NCBI RefSeq assembly: GCF_958298935.1
Contig: NC_084942.1
Location: 14,453,501 to 14,517,500, forward strand
Length of the DNA: 64,000 bases
Source of the DNA: Phragmites australis
Taxonomy: Eukaryota; Streptophyta; Magnoliopsida; Poales; Poaceae
Direction: 5' to 3'
Shown: positions 23,295 through 35,560 of the stretch, piece after piece
Position numbering within the stretch: the stretch's first letter is position 1
How the letters are laid out: the number at the start of each line of letters is the position of its first letter
Notes under the pieces: generated by a model
What the model saw: the letters and a program-made list of their open reading frames with translations, nothing else
The model's database searches: none
Told to the model about the DNA's origin: nothing
Program-made: the position numbers and the translations under genes

Positions 23295-24220
23295 CGTGTA
23301 AGTGTTTAGCTGACATGAGAGAAATGAGAAATTACAATTTTTAGGTAAAGTGTATAACCTCTGTAGAGTGTAAAATTGATTAATCAGCCATGCCACTGTC
23401 AAGAGCAGCGATGAACCCATACATGATTTGAACAACTTGGTGGTTTAGTTTGGTCAACCTTAGTGGTGAGAATCATAGTTGAGGTGGTTGGAATCTGGGA
23501 TGAGTCAAGCGGGTGGAAATCTTAAGATTATTTAAATTATTGCTTGTCATTTAATTTCATGTTTTTAAATAAATTATGTTTTTATGAAAATGTACCCTAG
23601 TTGGCCTTATTCTTGAGTTCATGCCCCATTTGCATTTTTACTATAACTTATGAAGTGCAATTTTGTACTCATGCTTGCTTAAAATCCATGATGCTCAGTC
23701 GGGGAGGAGTCCGAGGACCATCTAGAGAATGCGCATTCTAGCCGGTGCTCTTCATCGATCCTTTGTGGAGTTGTTCGGAACAATTGAAGACCACATTAGC
23801 TGTAGTTTTATTTACAAGTTTTGACCCTCGAAGGTACTCTTTGTAAGAATGATTTTATGTTAAGTTGATGATATTGTTTTGTCATCATCAATAAAGTCTT
23901 TGTATATTGATATTGATCCCTTGGTCAATATACGATAAGAGGTTGAATCGTTCATGGTCCGTTCTTGACATGAAATACGTTAGGATCATCAATCAAATCC
24001 TTCTAATGCAAACAGCAGCTCGCTAGTGTGGCAATTAGAAGTACCGAAAAATATATATTTGAGCGAGTCTAGCCTCGTTATTTGATGAACCACCTTGCTA
24101 GTTTATATTCAAATTCACGGTAGAGTCATCATATCTCTACTATATAAAGAACGAGTTGGTTTCTATGTCACCCCTGCCTCCTTGTCCTACCCCTTCCATT
24201 AAAAACCATCCTAGGTAATA
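23295..24220. other. Diverged repeat-like sequence
   Basis: No intact coding region. The stretch about 23330-23420 and the GTCGGGGAGGAGTCCGAGGA region near 23700 look like pieces of a repeated element, but I cannot name it. Confidence 0.35.
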
Positions 24221-24227
24221 ATAAAGG

Positions 24228-24953
24228 GAAAACTGCATATCACCTCTGAATTTTGATCTGATCTTCAAATTTTACCATGAAATATGAAACCAAATATTTT
24301 TTCACCCTGAACTTTATAATACCATTCAAATTTTACCTTAAACTATGAAACCAGATATATTTCACTTTAAACTTTACAATATCACTCAAATAACACTAGT
24401 TTTTGCCACAGGGCATGTTGTCATGGCTGATTTGGTCTAGTTCACCATCCACCTTATGGAGACATGGCAGTATAGACCCTGGTGGCAATCCGTGTTAGCT
24501 CAGCTAGACGTCGAATGATAATGAAGCAACATGATCGAGTTAATACATGGCAAAACCACTTAAAAAAAAGAAGAATAAAAACAAGATTAAGGTCCTGGGG
24601 TAGCCCGTGTTAACTTAGCTACACGTTGAATGATGACGAAGCAACATGACCGAGTGAATACATGGCAAAATCATTTGGAGAAAAGAAGAATAAAAATAAA
24701 ATTAACTGGCATGTCAGTCTGCATAGCTTAACCACCGATGCAGACTTGCCACATTAGTAAAACCAACATCCAAATCTGGCTAAGGAGTTATTTAAGTGGT
24801 ATTATAAAGTTTATGGTGAAATATATCTAGTTTTATAGTTTAGGGTGAAATTTAAGTGATATTGTAAAGTTTAAGGTGAAATATATCTGGTTTCATAGTT
24901 TATGGTGAAATTTGAAGATCAGGCTAAGATTTCAAGAGTGATATGTAGGGCAT
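24228..24953. mobile_element. Non-autonomous DNA element with long terminal inverted repeats
   Basis: 24233-24399 is inversely repeated at about 24789-24949: ATCTTCAAATTTTACCAT on the left matches the complement of ATGGTGAAATTTGAAGAT on the right, and so on for about 165 bp. Each arm has two tandem subunits of about 65 bp. No coding capacity. The long arms suggest a Mutator-like MITE. Target duplications were not resolved. Confidence 0.65.
24490..24711. repeat. Tandem duplication of about 115 bp
   Basis: Two copies starting CCGTGTTAGCT and CCGTGTTAACT, each holding GAAGCAACATGA-CGAGT and ATACATGGCAAAA. It lies between the inverted arms of the element above. Confidence 0.8.
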
Positions 24954-25577
24954 GTCTGGTTCATAGCCAAAATTTACCACGATTTGTCACACCTAAGATT
25001 AGTCAGGTTTGACCAGTTTAGATATCTGTTTGATTTGTAGCTATAATTGTGGTAAGATTCTCTTCATATTGCTATAGTCTCGTATGTCACTGACTTAAAA
25101 AAGTGTGGATTCTCTTAGTCTTGCTAAAATGCAACGAATATTTTGATTGACTAACCTTAAACGAGTGTAACAAAAAATTATGGCAAATCTGTACTACTTA
25201 AGAAACGTCTACGGATTCCTATTCCATGCGTCCGGTGTTCCGCTCCCGAAAATTCCACTTCCCCCTGTGTTCCGCTTTGCTCCCTGCGTGGGCCCGCGTC
25301 ACGCACTCCCGCGCCCTCGCTCCCTCACGCCGCCACATGCTCTCGCGTGCTGTCACTTGGCAACGCGCTTTCGCATTACTACTTGTAAAGCATATGCATC
25401 GAACTAATAAATGATAATGTTAATATAAGAACCAAGCATGCTCGGAGTTTTCCCTAATAAAATACAAAAAAACTGCAAAACTAAATCCCAGAAAAACCGG
25501 AACGCCCTGTCCTCATTCCCCAACCACCCGCCCCGTCTGCCCCCGTGCGTTCACCCACCTCCCTCGCCGCTTGTCCC
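24954..25577. other. Flank left of the old copia element, GC-rich at its end
   Basis: 24954-25170 is AT-rich. 25200-25577 is C-rich with many short pyrimidine tracts and resembles a plant 5' gene region. It would be continuous with 32778 onward before the copia insertion. Confidence 0.35.
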
Positions 25578-25805
25578 TGTTAGAAAACCTGGAGTTTTAC
25601 AACCGAATGTGGGACCGTCTCAATCTTTTGAAAGATTCGATTCTATCTCTTAGGGGTTTTTGGCACTATATATACGGGGCAGCACCCCTCATTATAAACA
25701 CAGATGAATAAAGAATAAACAGCTTTTCCCCTACGCTTGTGTCTCCTTTTGTAATTGATCCAGAGAGATCGCTAGACTACACCCGGTAGCAGCAGTTTCT
25801 CAACA
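25578..25805 (+). repeat. 5' LTR of the old copia element
   Basis: TGTTAG to TCTCAACA. It carries a TATA box CTATATATA at 25666-25674 and AATAAA at 25707-25712. It is followed by CATTATCAGCACG, the probable primer site region. Confidence 0.95.
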
Positions 25806-27370
25806 CATTATCAGCACGAAGCTCTGCTGGAGATCAAGCTAGCAGAACGAATCTGCCTACGACCAATCTGCACTTCATCAACATCGTCGTCAAGCGGGCA
25901 GGTCTTTGGCCTAGCCTATATGCCCTACGCGGCACGAATCGTTCGCAAGAATTGAAAGGTACGATCGATTCGGTATGTATCCTCGCAACTACTGTCTTTT
26001 GCATCAAAATAGATCTGAAATCTTGCATAAACAGTAGCGTGCATCGTATGTGTGAACAATACCGAGTATGTATGAATAGTAGCACATATAAGCAATGCAC
26101 AATAGCATCACCTCATACGCGTGAATGGTATCTAGCACATGAACGATACACCTGAACAGTATCTAGCACATGAACAATACGCGTGACAGTATCTAGCACA
26201 TGAACGCGGTGAAGCAAGATCAATCTGCACGCCATGGTGAGGCCCGCAGCCACCACTGTGCTCTGCGGACAGCAAACCGTCGACCACCCTCGCTGCACAG
26301 ATTGAAGATGGGAAACAAGGGGGAGGCACGGCACATCACCGGCATGAAGCCAGCAACTTCGTTGCACCCCCCATCGACGCAAACTGTCCCAATACAGGGT
26401 GGCTCAAAGGCCACCAACACAGGAAAGAAAAAAAAAGAAAAAAGAGAGGCATACCGCCGACTTGAAGCCGACGGTATTCTCCACCGTGCCTCGTCGGACC
26501 ACACCGCTGCATCCCCCGCTAGCACCAGCCCGCACACCGAACAACAGCTACGCTGGGTCGTGGGCTACGCCGCCGTCGCTCAAAGCGACCGCGCGAGCCC
26601 CGCCGCTCTCGCATGAGCGCCGCCTGGACCGCGCCATCGCCGGCTCAGTCACTCCCGCCCCGCACGTGCGTCGCCCGAACTGCGCCGCCGCCGCCGCTCC
26701 CGCACAAGCTCTGCTTGACACCGCGCCACCTGCCGTGGGCCTGAGCACCGACCAGCAGCTGTGTCGGGGCGCGCGCCACCGCCGGGTGCCGCCCGTCATC
26801 CTAAAGACGATTGCCGTCGGGGTCAATGTGGTGGCTAGGGTTTTCCAAACCCTAGCCACCCTGGTTTTGGAGAAGTTGGGTGGACCGGAGTAGGCCGAGC
26901 TGGTCCAGCGGTAATGGGCCGGCCCAAATGAAGTAAACCGGGAAGAAAAAAAACTTGCGCTGAGCCCCCCGGTTTTTCCAACATTTAAGCGCAGTCCTTG
27001 AATTTTGCGTTTAGGCCCCTGGTTGTTCTGAAAATTATCCAGAGGCTCTGATTTTGCATATTAGACCCTGTGGTTTCTGAAAATTACGCAAATTTTTGGA
27101 ATTTTGCATATAAACCCTCGGGCTTTATGGAAAATCTTGAAAATACTTTTCCTACATGAAAGTATCTCTAGAATTTAAATTTTGCATATGTTTTAGCCAT
27201 TATGCAGTATTTATTTCTATGTTATTTTGCTTTTTAAATTGCCTGTTATGCGTTTAAATTTAGTAAAATTCACATAATAGCATAGAAAATATCGAAAAAT
27301 TGCAGCAATCCAATTTAGCAACATGAAGCAACCTTTGTAATAGTAATAATTGCATCATTTAAATATGTAG
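25806..27370 (+). other. Long untranslated leader of the old copia element
   Basis: Starts CATTATCAGCACGAAGC (primer site region). 26127-26206 is a tandem repeat of about 30 bp in three copies, each with TATCTAGCACATGAAC. 26200-26930 is GC-rich and could have been acquired from elsewhere. The 164-codon frame at 26399-26893 shows no domain. Confidence 0.6.
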
Positions 27371-28462
27371 ATGGCTGGCATCACGAACAAGGAGTTCGTT
27401 GAGCTGAGTGCTGATGGCCGCAACTATCTCACTTGGGCATCGGATGTTCGGATTGTACTGGGAGCAAAAAGTCTCCGCGCTACAATTGGCCTGGGAACAA
27501 GTAGTACAATTGTTCCCACGGAGGATGAGAATGATCAGGCACTTCATTTTCTCCGCCATCATCTCTCTCCCACTTTGAAGGATGAGTACATGGCAATGAC
27601 CAGCGCTAAGGCACTATGGGACGCACTGCAGGAGCGTTTTGAGCATCTTAAGTACACCATCAAGCCTCTTGCAGAGCAAGAATGGGTCCGACTTCGTTTC
27701 TGTGACTATAAGCATGCCAGAAAGTACAACTCCGCACTACACCGCATTTGCACACTACTGTGTCTCTGTGGGAAAGAGATCACAGAAGATGAGAAAATTG
27801 AGAAGACTCTCTCCACTTTCCACCCAAATGCGGCAGAATTCGCACGCAATCACCGTCAATCAAATTACAAGAAGTATTCTGAATTGATTGACGTGTTGCA
27901 ACTGCATGAAGTTCATGATGAAGTCATAAACAAGAACTTTTTATCCCAGCCGCAAGGGAAGAGCAGTGGTCTAAAAGTTAATCACATCTCTTTCAAAGCG
28001 CGCAAGAACCGCAATATGAAGCATGTGAAGGGAGGAAAGAAAGTGGTGGCAGACAAAATCAAGCCTGGTGATGATAATGGGAAGACAAAGAAAAAAGTCA
28101 AGCCATATGGTGAGCAGAACCAGACATGCTATAAGTGTGGTGTTTGGGGCCATTGGTCCCGAATCTGCAAAACACCAAAGCATGTTGTGGATGCATTCCA
28201 GAAGAAGAAGAAAGAGCAGCCAGAAGCACACCTCACCATTGCAGTGGGGATGGAAGAGGACAAAGCAGTCAAAGTTGAAAGGGATGCATGTCACATGGAA
28301 GTTGATGACGCTCCCGCAATGACTGTAAAAGACCTCCCAATGAAGGATGCGGAGACCTCTACTTTGCCCTCTTCCACAGACATAGAAGATACCATAAATA
28401 ATGAAGTGGAAAAGAAAGCCATTGAAGCAGAAGTGGCCGGATTTTTCGCAGACTCTATCTAG
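27371..28462 (+). CDS. Copia gag polyprotein (UBN2-type) with zinc knuckle
   Basis: 363 residues, uninterrupted. The N-terminus SADGRNYLTWASDVRIVL, LRHHLSP and ALWDALQERFEH are typical of copia gag (UBN2 family). A CCHC zinc knuckle CYKCGVWGHWSRIC starts at residue 253, after a Lys-rich stretch. The C-terminal 90 residues are acidic. It forms the particle and binds RNA. It is the only intact frame in this element. It ends at 28462, and pol starts about 190 bp later instead of being fused. Confidence 0.85.
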   Translation: MAGITNKEFVELSADGRNYLTWASDVRIVLGAKSLRATIGLGTSSTIVPTEDENDQALHFLRHHLSPTLKDEYMAMTSAKALWDALQERFEHLKYTIKPLAEQEWVRLRFCDYKHARKYNSALHRICTLLCLCGKEITEDEKIEKTLSTFHPNAAEFARNHRQSNYKKYSELIDVLQLHEVHDEVINKNFLSQPQGKSSGLKVNHISFKARKNRNMKHVKGGKKVVADKIKPGDDNGKTKKKVKPYGEQNQTCYKCGVWGHWSRICKTPKHVVDAFQKKKKEQPEAHLTIAVGMEEDKAVKVERDACHMEVDDAPAMTVKDLPMKDAETSTLPSSTDIEDTINNEVEKKAIEAEVAGFFADSI

Positions 28463-28651
28463 AATTAGAGTAATTAGCCATTCAATTAGTTGCTGAATTT
28501 AGGAGGATTGAATAAATGTAAGCTCTGGAAGAGAAATCTTAGCTGCAAACCATATTATTTTTCGATAGCTAATAAAGCATTTAGTCTTGTTACTACTTCC
28601 TCGCATGTGAATGATTGAATGTTTTATTTATAGAATATATGTGGCGCCCGC
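28463..28651 (+). other. Gag-pol spacer with possible splice sites
   Basis: AT-rich with stops in all frames. AATGTAAGCT at 28514-28523 resembles a donor, and TTTTATTTATAG ending near 28633 resembles an acceptor shortly before the pol frame. Splicing would be one way to express pol; this is inference. Confidence 0.35.
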
Positions 28652-31600
28652 ATGGAGGAAGTGTGTATTGTGGATAGTGGAACCACAAACACCATCTTAA
28701 GAGAAAAGATGTATTTTCAGTCTATTAGAAATAGCTCTGGAAAGGTGATGATTGTCACTGGAAGTGATAAATGCATAGTAGGTTCTGGAAGAGCCACAGC
28801 CATACTACCTACGGGAACTACTTTGCACATTGAGGAAGCATTGTTATACCCTAAAACTACAAGAAATCTCTTAAGTTTTAAAGACATTCGTGCTAACGAT
28901 TTCCATGTAGAAACTGGTGAAGAAGATGGTAGGGAGTTCCTACACATCACTAAGCGTGATAGCGAAGTGAGAATACTAGAAAAACTTTCCTCCATGAGCA
29001 GTGGCTTGTACTACACTCATATTAGGGCACTTGAAGTGTTCACTACCTTGAAGATTGTGTTTCGTAGTGTAGAATTATTCTCCCTATGGCATGATAGGTT
29101 GGGTCACCCTGGTCTTAGAATGATGAGAAACATAATTACTAACTCACAAGGTCATGGCATAAATGTGAAGAATTTTCTGAATCATGAAGATTTTGTATGC
29201 CCTGCATGCGCTACTGGAAAATTAATAATAAGACCGTCTACCTTGAAGGTACAAGATGAAATCCCTGCATTCCTGGACCGAATCCAGAGGGGTATTTGTG
29301 GTCCTATTCAGCCGCTTTTTGGCCCATTTTGGTACTTTATGGTATTAATAGATGCATCCTCGAAGTGATCGCATGTATGTCTATTATCTACCCGCAACCA
29401 CACCTTTGCAAAGTTGATCTCGCAGATCATACAAATCAGGAATAATTTTTCGGATCATCGCGTGAAATCCATCAGAATGGACAACATTGGTGAATTTACT
29501 TCTAAAGCGCTCGATGATTATTGCACTGGTATGGGAATTAAAGTTGAACATTCTGTACCGTATGTCCACACTCAGAATGGACTAGCCGAAGTGCTGATAA
29601 AGAGAATAAAGTTCATTGCTAGACCTTTGTTGCAGCACTGTAATTTGCCTGCTACATGTTGGGGACACGCAGTCTTACATGAGGCAGCTCTCACTAATTA
29701 TAGACCATCCTTCTACAACATCCAGTCACCTATGCAACTAATGCAAGGGGTAATTCCGAAGATTTTCCATTTACGCAAATTTGGATGTATGGTTTATGTG
29801 CCAATACCGTCGCCACAGCGAACCACTATGGGACATTTGCGGAAAGTTGGAATATATGTCGGTTATGAGACTGCATCCATAATCCAATATTTAGAACCCA
29901 CAACTGGAAATTTGCATACGGCCCGCTTCACTGACTGCATTTTTGATGAAAATAATTTTCCGTCATTAGGGGGAGGAAATATACCCTTGGATGAAAAATG
30001 TCGGGAAATTATATAGTAGGCTGAAGGAATTGCGGCACATAATCCTCGCACTAGTGAAGCAAATGGTGAAGTACAGAAAATTATCGATTTGCAGAAATTA
30101 GCAAACAATCTGCGTGATCATTTTTGTGATTTGAAGAGCGTGACTAAGTCACATGTGCCTGCACGCAATGCACCGGAGAGGGTGGAAGTACCAAAAGAAG
30201 GTACCCCTCATCTTATCCTAGGGCTCCGAAAAATAATAAAAGGACAAGAAATTCGGTTTCTCAAGTCCCAAATAGCCATAGACGTCCGACGAAAGTGGGA
30301 AATGAGAACTTATCACAGCCGATCGTAAAAGTGCCCCAAAGGAAAAAGAAGGGGAGCCAGTTGAGACCTAGCGATGGTATGGAATCTCAGGAAGTAGGTA
30401 TACCAGATTTGAATCTTCCCACGGAGGAAGGAACCAGCGAAAATGCGCGCGTTGAAATTGACGCTGGTAAACTAAAGGACCTTGCTCCAATAGTAAGAAA
30501 TTATGAAGATCAAGATGAAGAAGCACCTGAAAGTGCAGCTCATGATGAAGTAGCAATAAACTATGTGAATTCAGGGGAATCCTGGAATAGAGCAACCATA
30601 ATAGTCGACACATACTTCGCAAATAAAATTGCCACAGTCATATATCATGACCCTGGGCCTGCATCGTTCGCTGAATGTAGAATGAGGTCAGATTGGGAAG
30701 ACTGGCAGAAGGCAATAACAACTGAACTGTTATCCTTGAACAAAAAAGAGGTTTTCAGACCAGTATGCCGCACACCTCCCCACATTAAACCAGTCGGATA
30801 TAAGTGAGTTTTTGTTCGTAAGAGGAATGAAAGGAATGAAATTGTGAGGTACAAAGCACGACTAGTGGCACAAGGTTTCACTCAACGACCAGGCGTTGAT
30901 TATGAAGAAACTTATTCCCCGGTGATGGGTGGCATTACCTTTAGATATTTAATCTCAATGGCAGTCAACCTGGAGTTGAAAATGAAATTGATGGATGTTG
31001 TGACTGCATATCTTTATGGGAGCCTAGATTCAGTCATTTATATGAAGGTACCTGAAAGAATACTGTTGCCGAATCAGGATAGAGGAAATAGACACCTTTA
31101 TAGCGTACAATTGAAGAAGTCGTTGTATGGATTGAAACAGTCAGGTAGAATGTGGTACAATCGTTTGAGTGAATTTCTTGGAAAACGAGGCTACACAAAT
31201 AGCACGGATTGTCCCTGTGTATTCATAAGAAGGTCCCAGAATGGATTTTGCTTAATATCAGTATTTGTAGATGATCTAAATATCATTGGTACAAAAGAAG
31301 ATATAGAAGAAGCAAGTTCTTACTTAAAATCTGAATTTGAAATGAAAGATTTGGGTAGAACCAAATTTTGCTTGGGCCTGCAGCTAGAGCATGTGGCAGA
31401 TGGAATCTTTGTACATCAGTCAAACTACACTCAGAAGGTGTTAGAGCGGTTTGGTTTTAAAAATTATTTCCTGCTAAAACCCCCCTTGGTCAGAAGGTCA
31501 TTACAAGCAGACCAAGATCCCTATAGACCTAGAGAAGAGGGGGAGGAAATATTGGGACCGGAATTCCCATACTTAAGTGCAATAGGTGTGCTGATGTATC

Positions 31601-32305
31601 TAGCTAATTGCACTAGGCTAGACATGGCGTTTGTAGTAAACCTACTTGCACGATACAGTGCAGAGCCTACTAAAAGGCACTAGAAGGGCTTGAAGAATAT
31701 TTTACGCTACTTGCAAGGTAGCAAAGATTTAGTCCTGTTCTACAGAAAGAATCAGGATCTAAGTCTGGTTGGATACGCAGATGCTGGGTACCTGTCACAC
31801 CCGCATACAGCGAAATCACAGATTGGCTATGTTTTCTTATGTGGTGGAACTGCAATATCCTGGAAATCGTCGAAGCAAAGTCTTGTATCTACTTCGACAA
31901 ACCACTCAGAAATAATAGCTTTATATGAAGCCGCACGGGAATGCGCATGGCTTAGAAGAGTGATCAATCATATCCAGCAGTCATGTGGTTTGAATACTAC
32001 TAACACCCCCTACCATTATCTATGAAGATAATGCTGCATGTGTTGCACAAGTGCAGTCGGGATATGTGAAAAACAACTTAATGAAACATATCAACCCCAA
32101 GTTCTTTTATGCTCATGAATTGCATAAAATGAATGAAATAAAGGTAATGCATACTAAGTTATGTGAAAATCTTGTAGATTTATTAACTAAATCCCTCCCT
32201 GCATCTAGTTTTGAAAGATGTGTTCGTGGCATTGGGATGATGAGGCTCAGAGAGTTGCATATTTCAGGGGAAGAAATTTCACATAATACCGATATTAAGA
32301 ATTAA
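28652..32305 (+). pseudogene. Copia pol (protease, integrase, RT, RNase H), degenerate
   Basis: Protease CIVDSGTTNTIL at the start; the pre-integrase motif LWHDRLGHPGLRMM at about 29087; integrase core with RMDNIGEF and HTQNGLAE (29476-29590); RT with YKARLVAQGFTQRPGVDY, KSLYGLKQSGRMWYNRL and the catalytic FVDD near 31266; RNase H with YADAGYLSH, SWKSSKQ and STNHSEI. In-frame stops at 29366, 30014, 30805 and 31681, plus frame changes near 30230 and 32015, inactivate it. The stops lie where the family has Trp, so TGG-to-stop transitions are likely. Confidence 0.85.
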
Positions 32306-32548
32306 ATCTTAGTCAAGAAGATTAAGTGCCCAAAGTTAATCATGAAGATTATATGAAGTATTTTGGGTGGATTGTACTCTTTTTCCCTTAGATGAGTTTT
32401 CTTGAAGTTTCTCATGTTAAGGTTTTTAACGAGGCAATTCGTGTAAACATGTCGCGAGCTATGTACTCTTTCTCCCAATTTTTCCCATTGGGTTTTTGGG
32501 GAGTTTTGATGAGACATATGCATTTCGTGAGAAGTGTCCAAGGGGGAG

Positions 32549-32777
32549 AGTTAGGAAACTTGGAGTTTCACAACCGAATGTGGGCCCGTCTCGATCTCTA
32601 GAAAGATTCGATTCTATCTCTTAGGGGTTTTTTGGTACTATATATACGGGGTAGCACCCCTCATTGTTAACACAAATGAAGAAAGAATAGACAACTTTTC
32701 CCCTACGCTTGTGTCTCCTTTTGCAATTGATCTAGAGAGATCGCTGGACTACACCCGGTAGCAGCGGTTTCTCAACA
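32549..32777 (+). repeat. 3' LTR of the old copia element
   Basis: Matches the 5' LTR, but its first base is A in place of T, so the canonical TG end is lost. A polypurine tract AAGGGGGAG at 32540-32548 precedes it. The TATA box is kept around 32638-32646. Confidence 0.95.
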
Positions 32778-33540
32778 GCCCCCACGCACGCAAGTCCATG
32801 AGGCCGGTAGCCACGCAGGCCGCGGAGCCGGGCTTTCCTAGGGATCCGCCGCCACGCCTTTTGAGGGATCCGCCGAAGCTAGTCGCTCCCTTCTCTTCTC
32901 TCTCCCGATGGCGCTTCTAGGGTTTGGGTTCTGGACGCGTGGCTCCCACGGGCAGGCCAATGCGGGCTATGGAGGACTTGGTCCCCTGCCCGCCGCGGAG
33001 TACCCCTCCGCTCCCGACTTGCCCCCGACCGCCGATGACCCTGACCTCCCTAGGCTGCCGAGGAACCTGACGGCCCCGAGGTCCCGTCCGCCGCCGCCGA
33101 CCCCAACGCACTCGACCTCCCCTACGCCGTCGAAAACCACCGACTTCCCGCTTCCTGTAACAGTTTGTGATGGATTCCACTCGGCTATCTACTCTTCTTC
33201 CATAACTCGGTGATCTGCTCTTCTTCCATAACTCGGTGATATGCTCTTCTCATCCAATTCGATTCAACCCCTGCACCACCTAAACAACTCATGGCTACAA
33301 CGGTTCCAAGGTAGACTCTCTTCCCCGTGCCTCAATCGATGAAGTACACCAGTTAAAGGAGATTCATGTTTTATAATTTATATATTTGCGTTGTGTCAAT
33401 CCCGTTGCAGATTCCATCAATTTTCTCATGTCATTCCTTCCCTTGCACTGCTTAAAAATATCACTGAATCAATGTTACAACCCCTGCAGAGTACTCTTTA
33501 CGAGGTTTCCTAATTTAACCCTATTTTCTTTTTTTTGAAA
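32778..33540 (+). other. Possible 5' part of a host transcript interrupted by the copia element
   Basis: GC-rich leader-like sequence with an ATG at 32908 opening a 101-codon frame (ATGGCGCTTCTAGGGTTTGG start, Pro-rich later) and a possible splice donor CCAAGGTAGA near 33310. A 26-28 bp tandem repeat with CTTCCATAACTCGGTGAT lies at 33187-33247. No domain was recognised. It could be a gene start, a non-coding transcript or a relic. Confidence 0.3.
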
Positions 33541-35560
33541 GGAATAATCCTATTTTCTTCGTTTTGTTCACTGTGTACTACATTCAATATATTGTATTGT
33601 GCTGGCTTTCTAATAACATTATTTGATTTCTTGCGTATGAGTTAACCACTACTAGTATATCATACAATTGATTCGCACATGCAAAAGCATTTGATAATTT
33701 TCAGGTTGAATCCTGGGCATCAATTTAATGAATGAAGTAATATTTTTGCAGGGCCATACGTTTTAATTTCGCTCCATGGATGGATTACCTGTCGAAGCCA
33801 GATTGATGAGTTTTCCCACAAGGTTATCACTTCAGTTTCTGAAAGTGTATCTCTCTTTGTATTTTGTTATGCATGAAAGTATTGTATTCTGGTGTGGAGA
33901 TTTATTTCAGCACCTAACAATGCAAGCTTGATGCGTTGAATATGTAGTGTTTCATCTTGCCTTCGAGATGCTTGTTGAAATGTCTCACATGGTCATTAAG
34001 CTGAAGAGACCTTATATGGTACGATCTTCTGCATCCTTTTGTGTACTCCAGAAATTAATTGTTTTCCTCCTGAAGATCCATATTTCCATATTGTGACTTA
34101 AGCACATTGGCTGTTATTGAGGACTTGGATATACTTTTCATTTTACATGTGTTATTTGCTTTGTATTTTAGGCACTTTCCTCTGCTTATATGGTGCCTAC
34201 CATCACCACTTGCCATGGTGGTTTGTTGTTGTCTCCATGTGTCTGTGTTTCAATTTACTGGGTTCTGAAAGCAGCAACAGGGGTTTTTGACTTCTTTGCA
34301 ATGAGCAGCATGAGAGATTAAAAGATGTGTTCTGCATGTGTTGGTAGGCATTCCATCGGCTTATCATGTTTATTCTTTTTATAGAAAATTGGGAGGCACT
34401 TTTAATTTTGATTCTAGATGAAACTCAACTGTTACTAATTCTTGCGATCCGCACCGGCACCTCGCTACCTCCCTCCCCGATCAGAAACGAAAGCCAACGA
34501 TTCAATTCATTTCCAACCCTATTGAATTGTTCTATCTCAGTTGCATACACATACGGTGTAGCACAATTTTGTCTCTCTTTTACCATTTACCATTGTTCAT
34601 GCTTTAGCACCTGTGATATCTCACTTTATACTACCATCCAGTCATGATTTGTCTACGTTGTCACTTATATATTGAGGAATTACACTCTGATGCTTTTAAG
34701 GTTTCTTCCCTTCATTGGATGCTCAGGATTCCATGGATCTTGGGAGGGAGGTCGAGGATACTGTCAACGAATCAGTCCCACTATTTTCTTTCAGACCTGC
34801 TCTCAAATCTCATTGCCATTATCAATATGTGGAAAAATTACACTCTGTTGCTTTTAAGGTTTCTTCCCTTCATTGGATGCTCAGGATTTCATGGATCTTG
34901 GGAGGGAGGTCGAGGATATTGTCAACGAATCAATATGTGGAAAAATTATTCTTATTACTGCTAATCATGTGATCAATCTCAACCATCTAATGTGAAGACA
35001 GGCAGATTTTGCTTTCCCTCACTTTTCAGAGTATTCCTTTTTCTGTATAACTCTACCCTGTAGTACTTCTCAGGTGCAGTGCGTGCCTATCATTTTATTG
35101 TTCAACACAATGTAATTAGAATCCACCATTCTTAAGTTTGGAAGGTTGATGTAAATTAATCTATCGGTTTTGTTTCTCCAGCATGAAAGCATCAAATTTT
35201 GTTTTGTAAATAATATATCTTTGACCTATGGTGTAGTTTATTACATGCAGCTTTCTCGAAGAACTCCTTCCAGCTATTGTCACAGATGTGATTTGTCAGC
35301 GGTAGCAGTGAATGGTGTGGTAGAGCACCGTTAAAGCAATCAGGGGCGTAGGGGTGAGCCACTCATCGTACCGTAGAAGAGCATCAATAGTAGTATTAAT
35401 TTTGTCACAATTTTTTGCTTGCTTCAATCAGAGATTTAAAAACTATTACAACGTAGGGATATCAGATTTAGAATCGATTCTTAAACAAAAATTCAAAAAG
35501 TTGAGCGGCAAGTTCAAAATCCCTGTTTTTTTTAATGATGTATCCTAAGTTGAGCCTCAC
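33541..35560. other. AT-rich sequence, intron-like or intergenic
   Basis: No open frame with recognisable content. The composition and pyrimidine runs would fit introns of the possible locus starting near 32.9 kb, but no exon can be defined. Confidence 0.3.
34679..34950. repeat. Tandem duplication of 157 bp
   Basis: Copies start at 34679 and 34836 and share ACACTCTG-TGCTTTTAAGG and GGGAGGGAGGTCGAGGATA. The sequence ATCAATATGTGGAAAAATTA at 34821 recurs at 34929 as the start of a third partial copy. Only a few bases differ, so the duplication is fairly recent. Confidence 0.85.

Larger units (their letters stand above)
25578..32777 (+). mobile_element. Old Ty1/copia retrotransposon
   Basis: 7.2 kb with 228 and 229 bp LTRs and a 5 bp target duplication with one mismatch (GTCCC at 25573-25577, GCCCC at 32778-32782). 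Order is gag, protease, integrase, RT, RNase H, which is copia. Pol has several in-frame stops and frameshifts. The LTRs differ at about 20 positions by eye (about 9%), so this is an old insertion. The leader between LTR and gag is unusually long (about 1.55 kb). Lineage was not assigned with confidence. Confidence 0.95.

Noticed and set aside
26399..26893. 164-codon frame in the copia leader
   Set aside because: Low-complexity, Ala/Pro/Arg-rich, no domain; likely a chance frame in GC-rich leader DNA.
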